Source: Auanema rhodensis
Lineage: Eukaryota > Nematoda > Chromadorea > Rhabditida > Rhabditidae
Assembly: GCA_964057225.1 (NCBI GenBank)
Contig: OZ059900.1
Coordinates: forward strand, 15,887,638 to 15,951,637
Length of the DNA stretch: 64,000 nucleotides
Direction of reading: 5' to 3'
The notes under the pieces are model-generated. The model did not search any database, was not told the DNA's origin, and saw only the letters and a program-made list of their open reading frames with translations. Made by a program: the position numbers and the translations under genes. Numbering within the stretch: the first letter of the stretch is position 1; every line of letters begins with the position of its first letter. Shown here one piece after another: positions 37,368-50,916 of this stretch.

Positions 37368-40300
37368 GTTTTCCAGCATAATAAAATATTTCTCATGGGA
37401 AATACTGTGTTTTTGTATTTTTTTAGTGTTCAGCATGTAAAATGCTTCATTTTAGTATGTAACACGCTGAAATTAATTGCATTTGACGACTCATATGAAC
37501 AAAAATCGATTTAATCAATATTAGCCATAAGGGGCGTGCCCTCAGAATATGCTAATTTCCTTAATTTTCTAACCCCTGTTTTTTTGTCGTGAAAGTGGAA
37601 CTAGACGTTGTACGAACAATTTTGAGCTAGGTTTCATTGACATTGCATGAGTTTGAACACATGAAATCGTAAGTCAAAACCTTGTTTACAGCGAAATTTC
37701 AAAAAACTGGTTTTCCAGCATAATAAAATATTTCTCATGGGAAATACTGTGTTTTTGTATTTTTCTAGTGTTCAGCATGTGAAATGCTTCATTTTAGTAT
37801 GTAACACGCTGAAATTCGTTGCATTTGACGACTCATATGAACAAAAATCGATTTAATCAATATTAGCCATAAGGGGCGTGCCCTCAGAATATGCTAATTT
37901 CCTTAATTTTCTAACCCCTGTTTTTTTGTCGTGAAAGTGGAACTAGACGTTGTACGAACAATTTTGAGCTAGGTTTTATTGACATTGCATGAGTTTGAAC
38001 ACATGAAATCGTAAGTCAAAACCTTGTTTACAGCGAAATTTCCAAAAACTGGTTTTCCAGCATAATAAAATATTTCTCATGGGAAATACTGTGTTTTTGT
38101 ATTTTTCTAGTGTTCAGCATGTGAAATGCTTCATTTTAGTATGTAACACGCTGAAATTCGTTGCATTTGACGACTCATATGAACAAAAATCGATTTAATC
38201 AATATTAGCCATAAGGGGCGTGCCCTCAGAATATGCTAATTTCCTTAATTTTCTAACCCCTGTTTTTTTGTCGTGAAAGTGGAACTAGACGTTGTAGGAA
38301 CAATTTTGAGCTAGGTTTCATTGACATTGCATGAGTTTGAACACATGAAATCGTAAGTCAAAACCTTGTTTACAGCGAAATTTCCAAAAACTCGTTTTCC
38401 AGCATAATAAAATATTTCTCATGGGAAATACTGTGTTTTTGTAGTTTTTTAGTGTTCAGCATGTAAAATGCTTCATTTTAGTATGTAACACGCTGAAATT
38501 AATTGCATTTGACGACTCATATGAACAAAAATCGATTTAATCAATATTAGCCATAAGGGGCGTGCCCTCAGAATATGCTAATTTCCTTAATTTTCTAACC
38601 CCTGTTTTTTTGTCGTGAAAGTGGAACTAGACGTTGTACGAACAATTTTGAGCTAGGTTTCATTGACATTGCATGAGTTTGAACACATGAAATCGTAAGT
38701 CAAAACCTTGTTTACAGCGAAATTTCCAAAAACTGGTTTTCCAGCATAATAAAATATTTCTCATGGGAAATACTGTGTTTTTGTATTTTTCTAGTGTTCA
38801 GCATGTGAAATGCTTCATTTTAGTATGTAACACGCTGAAATTCGTTGCATTTGACGACTCATATGAACAAAAATCGATTTAATCAATATTAGCCATAAGG
38901 GGCGTGCCCTCAGAATATGCTAATTTCCTTAATTTTCTAACCCCTGTTTTTTTGTCGTGAAAGTGGAACTAGACGTTGTACGAACAATTTTGAGCTAGGT
39001 TTCATTGACATTGCATGAGTTTGAACACATGAAATCGTAAGTCAAAACCTTGTTTACAGCGAAATTTCCAAAAACTGGTTTTCCAGCATAATAAAATATT
39101 TCTCATGGGAAATACTGTGTTTTTGTATTTTTATAGTGTTCAGCATGTAAAATGTTTCATTTTAGTATGTAACACGCTGAAATTCGTTGCATTTGACGAC
39201 TCATATGAACAAAAATCGATTTAATCAATATTAGCCATAAAGGGCGTGCCCTCAGAATATGCTAATTTCCTTAATTTTCTAACCCCTGTTTTTTTGTCGT
39301 GAAAGTGGAACTAGACGTTGTAGGAACAATTTTGAGCTAGGTTTCATTGACATTGCATGAGTTTGAACACATGAAATCGTAAGTCAAAACCTTGTTTACA
39401 GCGAAATTTCCAAAAACTCGTTTTCCAGCATAATAAAATATTTCTCATGGGAAATACTGTGTTTTTGTATTTTTTTAGTGTTCAGCATGTAAAATGCTTC
39501 ATTTTAGTATGTAACACGCTGAAATTAATTGCATTTGACGACTCATATGAACAAAAATCGATTTAATCAATATTAGCCATAAGGGGCGTGCCCTCAGAAT
39601 ATGCTAATTTCCTTAATTTTCTAACCCCTGTTTTTTTGTCGTGAAAGTGGAACTAGACGTTGTACGAACAATTTTGAGCTAGGTTTCATTGACATTGCAT
39701 GAGTTTGAACACATGAAATCGTAAGTCAAAACCTTGTTTACAGCGAAATTTCCAAAAACTGGTTTTCCAGCATAATAAAATATTTCTCATGGGAAATACT
39801 GTGTTTTTGTATTTTTCTAGTGTTCAGCATGTGAAATGCTTCATTTTAGTATGTAACACGCTGAAATTCGTTGCATTTGACGACTCATATGAACAAAAAT
39901 CGATTTAATCAATATTAGCCATAAGGGGCGTGCCCTCAGAATATGCTAATTTCCTTAATTTTCTAACCCCTGTTTTGTTGTCGTGAAAGTGGAACTAGAC
40001 GTTGTAGGAACAATTTTGAGCTAGGTTTCATTGACATTGCATGAGTTTGAACACATGAAATCGTAAGTCAAAACCTTGTTTACAGCGAAATTTCCAAAAA
40101 CTGGTTTTCCAGCATAATAAAATATTTCTCATGGGAAATACTGTGTTTTTGTATTTTTCTAGTGTTCAGCATGTGAAATGCTTCATTTTAGTATGTAACA
40201 CGCTGAAATTCGTTGCATTTGACGACTCATATGAACAAAAATCGATTTAATCAATATTAGCCATAAGGGGCGTGCCCTCAGAATATGCTAATTTCCTTAA

Positions 40301-43300
40301 TTTTCTAACCCCTGTTTTGTTGTCGTGAAAGTGGAACTAGACGTTGTAGGAACAATTTTGAGCTAGGTTTCATTGACATTGCATGAGTTTGAACACATGA
40401 AATCGTAAGTCAAAACCTTGTTTACAGCGAAATTTCCAAAAACTGGTTTTCCAGCATAATAAAATATTTCTCATGGGAAATACTGTGTTTTTGTATTTTT
40501 CTAGTGTTCAGCATGTGAAATGCTTCATTTTAGTATGTAACACGCTGAAATTCGTTGCATTTGACGACTCATATGAACAAAAATCGATTTAATCAATATT
40601 AGCCATAAGGGGCGTGCCCTCAGAATATGCTAATTTCCTTAATTTTCTAACCCCTGTTTTGTTGTCGTGAAAGTGGAACTAGACGTTGTAGGAACAATTT
40701 TGAGCTAGGTTTCATTGACATTGCATGAGTTTGAACACATGAAATCGTAAGTCAAAACCTTGTTTACAGCGAAATTTCCAAAAACTCGTTTTCCAGCATA
40801 ATAAAATATTTCTCATGGGAAATACTGTGTTTTTGTATTTTTTTAGTGTTCAGCATGTAAAATGCTTCATTTTAGTATGTAACACGCTGAAATTAATTGC
40901 ATTTGACGACTCATATGAACAAAAATCGATTTAATCAATATTAGCCATAAGGGGCGTGCCCTCAGAATATGCTAATTTCCTTAATTTTCTAACCCCTGTT
41001 TTTTGTCGTGAAAGTGGAACTAGACGTTGTAGGAACAATTTTGAGCTAGGTTTCATTGACATTGCATGAGTTTGAACACATGAAATCGTAAGTCAAAACC
41101 TTGTTTACAGCGAAATTTCCAAAAACTGGTTTTCCAGCATAATAAAATATTTCTCATGGGAAATACTGTGTTTTTGTATTTTTATAGTGTTCAGCATGTA
41201 AAATGCTTCATTTTAGTATGTAACACGCTGAAATTCGTTGCATTTGACGACTCATATGAACAAAAATCGATTTAATCAATATTAGCCATAAGGGGCGTGC
41301 CCTCAGAATATGCTAATTTCCTTAATTTTCTAACCCCTGTTTTTTTGTCGTGAAAGTGGAACTAGACGTTGTACGAACAATTTTGAGCTAGGTTTTATTG
41401 ACATTGCATGAGTTTGAACACATGAAATCGTAAGTCAAAACCTTGTTTACAGCGAAATTTCCAAAAACTGGTTTTCCAGCATAATAAAATATTTCTCATG
41501 AGAAATACTGTGTTTTTGTATTTTTCTAGTGTTCAGCATGTAAAATGCTTCATTTTAGTATGTAACACGCTGAAATTCGTTGCATTTGACGACTCATATG
41601 AACAAAAATCGATTTAATCAATATTAGCCATAAGGGGCGTGCCCTCAGAATATGCTAATTTCCTTAATTTTCTAACCCCTGTTTTGTTGTCGTGAAAGTG
41701 GAACTAGACGTTGTAGGAACAATTTTGAGCTAGGTTTCATTGACATTGCATGAGTTTGAACACATGAAATCGTAAGTCAAAACCTTGTTTACAGCGAAAT
41801 TTCCAAAAACTGGTTTTCCAGCATAATAAAATATTTCTCATGGGAAATACTGTGTTTTTGTATTTTTATAGTGTTCAGCATGTAAAATGCTTCATTTTAG
41901 TATGTAACACGCTGAAATTCGTTGCATTTGACGACTCATATGAACAAAAATCGATTTAATCAATATTAGCCATAAGGGGCGTGCCCTCAGAATATGCTAA
42001 TTTCCTTAATTTTCTAACCCCTGTTTTTTTGTCGTGAAAGTGGAACTAGACGTTGTACGAACAATTTTGAGCTAGGTTTTATTGACATTGCATGAGTTTG
42101 AACACATGAAATCGTAAGTCAAAACCTTGTTTACAGCGAAATTTCCAAAAACTGGTTTTCCAGCATAATAAAATATTTCTCATGAGAAATACTGTGTTTT
42201 TGTATTTTTCTAGTGTTCAGCATGTAAAATGCTTCATTTTAGTATGTAACACGCTGAAATTCGTTGCATTTGACGACTCATATGAACAAAAATCGATTTA
42301 ATCAATATTAGCCATAAGGGGCGTGCCCTCAGAATATGCTAATTTCCTTAATTTTCTAACCCCTGTTTTTTTGTCGTGAAAGTGGAACTAGACGTTGTAC
42401 GAACAATTTTGAGCTAGGTTTCATTGACATTGCATGAGTTTGAACACATGAAATCGTAAGTCAAAACCTTGTTTACAGCGAAATTTCCAAAAACTGGTTT
42501 TCCAGCATAATAAAATATTTCTCATGGGAAATACTGTGTTTTTGTATTTTTATAGTGTTCAGCATGTAAAATGTTTCATTTTAGTATGTAACACGCTGAA
42601 ATTCGTTGCATTTGACGACTCATATGAACAAAAATCGATTTAATCAATATTAGCCATAAAGGGCGTGCCCTCAGAATATGCTAATTTCCTTAATTTTCTA
42701 ACCCCTGTTTTTTTGTCGTGAAAGTGGAACTAGACGTTGTAGGAACAATTTTGAGCTAGGTTTCATTGACATTGCATGAGTTTGAACACATGAAATCGTA
42801 AGTCAAAACCTTGTTTACAGCGAAATTTCCAAAAACTCGTTTTCCAGCATAATAAAATATTTCTCATGGGAAATACTGTGTTTTTGTATTTTTTTAGTGT
42901 TCAGCATGTAAAATGCTTCATTTTAGTATGTAACACGCTGAAATTAATTGCATTTGACGACTCATATGAACAAAAATCGATTTAATCAATATTAGTCATA
43001 AGGGGCGTGCCCTCAGAATATGCTAATTTCCTTAATTTTCTAACCCCTGTTTTTTTGTCGTGAAAGTGGAACTAGACGTTGTACGAACAATTTTGAGCTA
43101 GGTTTCATTGACATTGCATGAGTTTGAACACATGAAATCGTAAGTCAAAACCTTGTTTACAGCGAAATTTCCAAAAACTGGTTTTCCAGCATAATAAAAT
43201 ATTTCTCATGGGAAATACTGTGTTTTTGTATTTTTCTAGTGTTCAGCATGTGAAATGCTTCATTTTAGTATGTAACACGCTGAAATTCGTTGCATTTGAC

Positions 43301-44538
43301 GACTCATATGAACAAAAATCGATTTAATCAATATTAGCCATAAGGGGCGTGCCCTCAGAATATGCTAATTTCCTTAATTTTCTAACCCCTGTTTTTTTGT
43401 CGTGAAAGTGGAACTAGACGTTGTACGAACAATTTTGAGCTAGGTTTTATTGACATTGCATGAGTTTGAACACATGAAATCGTAAGTCAAAACCTTGTTT
43501 ACAGCGAAATTTCCAAAAACTGGTTTTCCAGCATAATAAAATATTTCTCATGGGAAATACTGTGTTTTTGTATTTTTCTAGTGTTCAGCATGTGAAATGC
43601 TTCATTTTAGTATGTAACACGCTGAAATTCGTTGCATTTGACGACTCATATGAACAAAAATCGATTTAATCAATATTAGCCATAAGGGGCGTGCCCTCAG
43701 AATATGCTAATTTCCTTAATTTTCTAACCCCTGTTTTGTTGTCGTGAAAGTGGAACTAGACGTTGTAGGAACAATTTTGAGCTAGGTTTCATTGACATTG
43801 CATGAGTTTGAACACATGAAATCGTAAGTCAAAACCTTGTTTACAGCGAAATTTCCAAAAACTGGTTTTCCAGCATAATAAAATATTTCTCATGGGAAAT
43901 ACTGTGTTTTTGTATTTTTCTAGTGTTCAGCATGTGAAATGCTTCATTTTAGTATGTAACACGCTGAAATTCGTTGCATTTGACGACTCATATGAACAAA
44001 AATCGATTTAATCAATATTAGCCATAAGGGGCGTGCCCTCAGAATATGCTAATTTCCTTAATTTTCTAACCCCTGTTTTGTTGTCGTGAAAGTGGAACTA
44101 GACGTTGTAGGAACAATTTTGAGCTAGGTTTCATTGACATTGCATGAGTTTGAACACATGAAATCGTAAGTCAAAACCTTGTTTACAGCGAAATTTCCAA
44201 AAACTGGTTTTCCAGCATAATAAAATATTTCTCATGGGAAATACTGTGTTTTTGTATTTTTCTAGTGTTCAGCATGTAAAATGCTTCATTTTAGTATGTA
44301 ACACGCTGAAATTCGTTGCATTTGACGACTCATATGAACAAAAATCGATTTAATCAATATTAGCCATAAGGGGCGTGCCCTCAGAATATGCTAATTTCCT
44401 TAATTTTCTAACCCCTGTTTTTTGTCGTGAAAGTGGAACTAGACGTTGTAGGAACAATTTTGAGCTAGGTTTCATTGACATTGCATGAGTTTGAACACAT
44501 GAAATCGTAAGTCAAAACCTTGTTTACAGCGAAATTTC
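37368..44538 (-). repeat. 7.2-kb higher-order repeat, copy 2 (offset 7863)
   Basis: Second copy of 29505-36675. Inside each copy the order of variants repeats more loosely: a GTAAAATGTTTC/ATAAAGGGCG monomer is followed by a CTCGTTTTCC/TTAATTGC monomer, then GTGAAATGC monomers. The spacing between GTAAAATGTTTC monomers across the - block is irregular (about 2.05, 4.1, 2.05, 3.4, 4.4, 3.4, 2.7 and 4.4 kb), so there is no single fixed higher-order unit. Confidence 0.85.
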
Positions 44539-46472
44539 CAAAAACTGGTTTTCCAGCATAATAAAATATTTCTCATGGGAAATACTGTGTTTTTGTATTT
44601 TTATAGTGTTCAGCATGTAAAATGCTTCATTTTAGTATGTAACACGCTGAAATTCGTTGCATTTGACGACTCATATGAACAAAAATCGATTTAATCAATA
44701 TTAGCCATAAGGGGCGTGCCCTCAGAATATGCTAATTTCCTTAATTTTCTAACCCCTGTTTTTTTGTCGTGAAAGTGGAACTAGACGTTGTACGAACAAT
44801 TTTGAGCTAGGTTTTATTGACATTGCATGAGTTTGAACACATGAAATCGTAAGTCAAAACCTTGTTTACAGCGAAATTTCCAAAAACTGGTTTTCCAGCA
44901 TAATAAAATATTTCTCATGAGAAATACTGTGTTTTTGTATTTTTCTAGTGTTCAGCATGTAAAATGCTTCATTTTAGTATGTAACACGCTGAAATTCGTT
45001 GCATTTGACGACTCATATGAACAAAAATCGATTTAATCAATATTAGCCATAAGGGGCGTGCCCTCAGAATATGCTAATTTCCTTAATTTTCTAACCCCTG
45101 TTTTTTTGTCGTGAAAGTGGAACTAGACGTTGTACGAACAATTTTGAGCTAGGTTTCATTGACATTGCATGAGTTTGAACACATGAAATCGTAAGTCAAA
45201 ACCTTGTTTACAGCGAAATTTCCAAAAACTGGTTTTCCAGCATAATAAAATATTTCTCATGGGAAATACTGTGTTTTTGTATTTTTATAGTGTTCAGCAT
45301 GTAAAATGTTTCATTTTAGTATGTAACACGCTGAAATTCGTTGCATTTGACGACTCATATGAACAAAAATCGATTTAATCAATATTAGCCATAAAGGGCG
45401 TGCCCTCAGAATATGCTAATTTCCTTAATTTTCTAACCCCTGTTTTTTTGTCGTGAAAGTGGAACTAGACGTTGTAGGAACAATTTTGAGCTAGGTTTCA
45501 TTGACATTGCATGAGTTTGAACACATGAAATCGTAAGTCAAAACCTTGTTTACAGCGAAATTTCCAAAAACTCGTTTTCCAGCATAATAAAATATTTCTC
45601 ATGGGAAATACTGTGTTTTTGTATTTTTTTAGTGTTCAGCATGTAAAATGCTTCATTTTAGTATGTAACACGCTGAAATTAATTGCATTTGACGACTCAT
45701 ATGAACAAAAATCGATTTAATCAATATTAGCCATAAGGGGCGTGCCCTCAGAATATGCTAATTTCCTTAATTTTCTAACCCCTGTTTTTTTGTCGTGAAA
45801 GTGGAACTAGACGTTGTACGAACAATTGTGAGCTAGGTTTCATTGACATTGCATGAGTTTGAACACATGAAATCGTAAGTCAAAACCTTGTTTACAGCGA
45901 AATTTCCAAAAACTGGTTTTCCAGCATAATAAAATATTTCTCATGGGAAATACTGTGTTTTTGTATTTTTCTAGTGTTCAGCATGTGAAATGCTTCATTT
46001 TAGTATGTAACACGCTGAAATTCGTTGCATTTGACGACTCATATGAACAAAAATCGATTTAATCAATATTAGCCATAAGGGGCGTGCCCTCAGAATATGC
46101 TAATTTCCTTAATTTTCTAACCCCTGTTTTTTTGTCGTGAAAGTGGAACTAGACGTTGTACGAACAATTTTGAGCTAGGTTTTATTGACATTGCATGAGT
46201 TTGAACACATGAAATCGTAAGTCAAAACCTTGTTTACAGCGAAATTTCCAAAAACTGGTTTTCCAGCATAATAAAATATTTCTCATGGGAAATACTGTGT
46301 TTTTGTATTTTTCTAGTGTTCAGCATGTGAAATGCTTCATTTTAGTATGTAACACGCTGAAATTCGTTGCATTTGACGACTCATATGAACAAAAATCGAT
46401 TTAATCAATATTAGCCATAAGGGGCGTGCCCTCAGAATATGCTAATTTCCTTAATTTTCTAACCCCTGTTTT
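44238..46472 (-). repeat. 2.2-kb duplication, copy 1 (offset 4444)
   Basis: Shares the otherwise unseen variant AACAATTGTGAGC (45821) with 48682-50916 (50265). The offset of 4444 bp is 13 monomers less two bases. One internal difference is GAAAGTGGAAC here versus GAAAGTGAAAC near 49214. The boundaries are GGG/GAG at 44237/48681 and T7/TTTTGTTG at 46473/50917. Confidence 0.75.
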
Positions 46473-48681
46473 TTTGTCGTGAAAGTGGAACTAGACGTTG
46501 TAGGAACAATTTTGAGCTAGGTTTCATTGACATTGCATGAGTTTGAACACATGAAATCGTAAGTCAAAACCTTGTTTACAGCGAAATTTCCAAAAACTCG
46601 TTTTCCAGCATAATAAAATATTTCTCATGGGAAATACTGTGTTTTTGTATTTTTTTAGTGTTCAGCATGTAAAATGCTTCATTTTAGTATGTAACACGCT
46701 GAAATTAATTGCATTTGACGACTCATATGAACAAAAATCGATTTAATCAATATTAGCCATAAGGGGCGTGCCCTCAGAATATGCTAATTTCCTTAATTTT
46801 CTAACCCCTGTTTTTTTGTCGTGAAAGTGGAACTAGACGTTGTACGAACAATTTTGAGCTAGGTTTCATTGACATTGCATGAGTTTGAACACATGAAATC
46901 GTAAGTCAAAACCTTGTTTACAGCGAAATTTCCAAAAACTGGTTTTCCAGCATAATAAAATATTTCTCATGGGAAATACTGTGTTTTTGTATTTTTCTAG
47001 TGTTCAGCATGTGAAATGCTTCATTTTAGTATGTAACACGCTGAAATTCGTTGCATTTGACGACTCATATGAACAAAAATCGATTTAATCAATATTAGCC
47101 ATAAGGGGCGTGCCCTCAGAATATGCTAATTTCCTTAATTTTCTAACCCCTGTTTTTTTGTCGTGAAAGTGGAACTAGACGTTGTACGAACAATTTTGAG
47201 CTAGGTTTTATTGACATTGCATGAGTTTGAACACATGAAATCGTAAGTCAAAACCTTGTTTACAGCGAAATTTCCAAAAACTGGTTTTCCAGCATAATAA
47301 AATATTTCTCATGGGAAATACTGTGTTTTTGTATTTTTCTAGTGTTCAGCATGTGAAATGCTTCATTTTAGTATGTAACACGCTGAAATTCGTTGCATTT
47401 GACGACTCATATGAACAAAAATCGATTTAATCAATATTAGCCATAAGGGGCGTGCCCTCAGAATATGCTAATTTCCTTAATTTTCTAACCCCTGTTTTGT
47501 TGTCGTGAAAGTGGAACTAGACGTTGTAGGAACAATTTTGAGCTAGGTTTCATTGACATTGCATGAGTTTGAACACATGAAATCGTAAGTCAAAACCTTG
47601 TTTACAGCGAAATTTCCAAAAACTGGTTTTCCAGCATAATAAAATATTTCTCATGGGAAATACTGTGTTTTTGTATTTTTCTAGTGTTCAGCATGTGAAA
47701 TGCTTCATTTTAGTATGTAACACGCTGAAATTCGTTGCATTTGACGACTCATATGAACAAAAATCGATTTAATCAATATTAGCCATAAGGGGCGTGCCCT
47801 CAGAATATGCTAATTTCCTTAATTTTCTAACCCCTGTTTTGTTGTCGTGAAAGTGGAACTAGACGTTGTAGGAACAATTTTGAGCTAGGTTTCATTGACA
47901 TTGCATGAGTTTGAACACATGAAATCGTAAGTCAAAACCTTGTTTACAGCGAAATTTCCAAAAACTGGTTTTCCAGCATAATAAAATATTTCTCATGGGA
48001 AATACTGTGTTTTTGTATTTTTCTAGTGTTCAGCATGTAAAATGCTTCATTTTAGTATGTAACACGCTGAAATTCGTTGCATTTGACGACTCATATGAAC
48101 AAAAATCGATTTAATCAATATTAGCCATAAGGGGCTTGCCCTCAGAATATGCTAATTTCCTTAATTTTCTAACCCCTGTTTTTTGTCGTGAAAGTGGAAC
48201 TAGACGTTGTAGGAACAATTTTGAGCTAGGTTTCATTGACATTGCATGAGTTTGAACACATGAAATCGTAAGTCAAAACCTTGTTTACAGCGAAATTTCC
48301 AAAAACTGGTTTTCCAGCATAATAAAATATTTCTCATGGGAAATACTGTGTTTTTGTATTTTTATAGTGTTCAGCATGTAAAATGCTTCATTTTAGTATG
48401 TAACACGCTGAAATTCGTTGCATTTGACGACTCATATGAACAAAAATCGATTTAATCAATATTAGCCATAAGGGGCGTGCCCTCAGAATATGCTAATTTC
48501 CTTAATTTTCTAACCCCTGTTTTTTTGTCGTGAAAGTGAAACTAGACGTTGTACGAACAATTTTGAGCTAGGTTTTATTGACATTGCATGAGTTTGAACA
48601 CATGAAATCGTAAGTCAAAACCTTGTTTACAGCGAAATTTCCAAAAACTGGTTTTCCAGCATAATAAAATATTTCTCATGA

Positions 48682-50916
48682 GAAATACTGTGTTTTTGTA
48701 TTTTTCTAGTGTTCAGCATGTAAAATGCTTCATTTTAGTATGTAACACGCTGAAATTCGTTGCATTTGACGACTCATATGAACAAAAATCGATTTAATCA
48801 ATATTAGCCATAAGGGGCGTGCCCTCAGAATATGCTAATTTCCTTAATTTTCTAACCCCTGTTTTTTGTCGTGAAAGTGGAACTAGACGTTGTAGGAACA
48901 ATTTTGAGCTAGGTTTCATTGACATTGCATGAGTTTGAACACATGAAATCGTAAGTCAAAACCTTGTTTACAGCGAAATTTCCAAAAACTGGTTTTCCAG
49001 CATAATAAAATATTTCTCATGGGAAATACTGTGTTTTTGTATTTTTATAGTGTTCAGCATGTAAAATGCTTCATTTTAGTATGTAACACGCTGAAATTCG
49101 TTGCATTTGACGACTCATATGAACAAAAATCGATTTAATCAATATTAGCCATAAGGGGCGTGCCCTCAGAATATGCTAATTTCCTTAATTTTCTAACCCC
49201 TGTTTTTTTGTCGTGAAAGTGAAACTAGACGTTGTACGAACAATTTTGAGCTAGGTTTTATTGACATTGCATGAGTTTGAACACATGAAATCGTAAGTCA
49301 AAACCTTGTTTACAGCGAAATTTCCAAAAACTGGTTTTCCAGCATAATAAAATATTTCTCATGAGAAATACTGTGTTTTTGTATTTTTCTAGTGTTCAGC
49401 ATGTAAAATGCTTCATTTTAGTATGTAACACGCTGAAATTCGTTGCATTTGACGACTCATATGAACAAAAATCGATTTAATCAATATTAGCCATAAGGGG
49501 CGTGCCCTCAGAATATGCTAATTTCCTTAATTTTCTAACCCCTGTTTTTTTGTCGTGAAAGTGGAACTAGACGTTGTACGAACAATTTTGAGCTAGGTTT
49601 CATTGACATTGCATGAGTTTGAACACATGAAATCGTAAGTCAAAACCTTGTTTACAGCGAAATTTCCAAAAACTGGTTTTCCAGCATAATAAAATATTTC
49701 TCATGGGAAATACTGTGTTTTTGTATTTTTATAGTGTTCAGCATGTAAAATGTTTCATTTTAGTATGTAACACGCTGAAATTCGTTGCATTTGACGACTC
49801 ATATGAACAAAAATCGATTTAATCAATATTAGCCATAAAGGGCGTGCCCTCAGAATATGCTAATTTCCTTAATTTTCTAACCCCTGTTTTTTTGTCGTGA
49901 AAGTGGAACTAGACGTTGTAGGAACAATTTTGAGCTAGGTTTCATTGACATTGCATGAGTTTGAACACATGAAATCGTAAGTCAAAACCTTGTTTACAGC
50001 GAAATTTCCAAAAACTCGTTTTCCAGCATAATAAAATATTTCTCATGGGAAATACTGTGTTTTTGTATTTTTTTAGTGTTCAGCATGTAAAATGCTTCAT
50101 TTTAGTATGTAACACGCTGAAATTAATTGCATTTGACGACTCATATGAACAAAAATCGATTTAATCAATATTAGCCATAAGGGGCGTGCCCTCAGAATAT
50201 GCTAATTTCCTTAATTTTCTAACCCCTGTTTTTTTGTCGTGAAAGTGGAACTAGACGTTGTACGAACAATTGTGAGCTAGGTTTCATTGACATTGCATGA
50301 GTTTGAACACATGAAATCGTAAGTCAAAACCTTGTTTACAGCGAAATTTCCAAAAACTGGTTTTCCAGCATAATAAAATATTTCTCATGGGAAATACTGT
50401 GTTTTTGTATTTTTCTAGTGTTCAGCATGTGAAATGCTTCATTTTAGTATGTAACACGCTGAAATTCGTTGCATTTGACGACTCATATGAACAAAAATCG
50501 ATTTAATCAATATTAGCCATAAGGGGCGTGCCCTCAGAATATGCTAATTTCCTTAATTTTCTAACCCCTGTTTTTTTGTCGTGAAAGTGGAACTAGACGT
50601 TGTACGAACAATTTTGAGCTAGGTTTTATTGACATTGCATGAGTTTGAACACATGAAATCGTAAGTCAAAACCTTGTTTACAGCGAAATTTCCAAAAACT
50701 GGTTTTCCAGCATAATAAAATATTTCTCATGGGAAATACTGTGTTTTTGTATTTTTCTAGTGTTCAGCATGTGAAATGCTTCATTTTAGTATGTAACACG
50801 CTGAAATTCGTTGCATTTGACGACTCATATGAACAAAAATCGATTTAATCAATATTAGCCATAAGGGGCGTGCCCTCAGAATATGCTAATTTCCTTAATT
50901 TTCTAACCCCTGTTTT
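48682..50916 (-). repeat. 2.2-kb duplication, copy 2 (offset 4444)
   Basis: Second copy of 44238-46472. The monomer with GAAAGTGAAAC occurs twice, at 48531 and 49214, 683 bp apart, because a two-monomer segment just upstream was tandemly duplicated. That local duplication is younger than the private GTGAAAC change. Confidence 0.75.
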
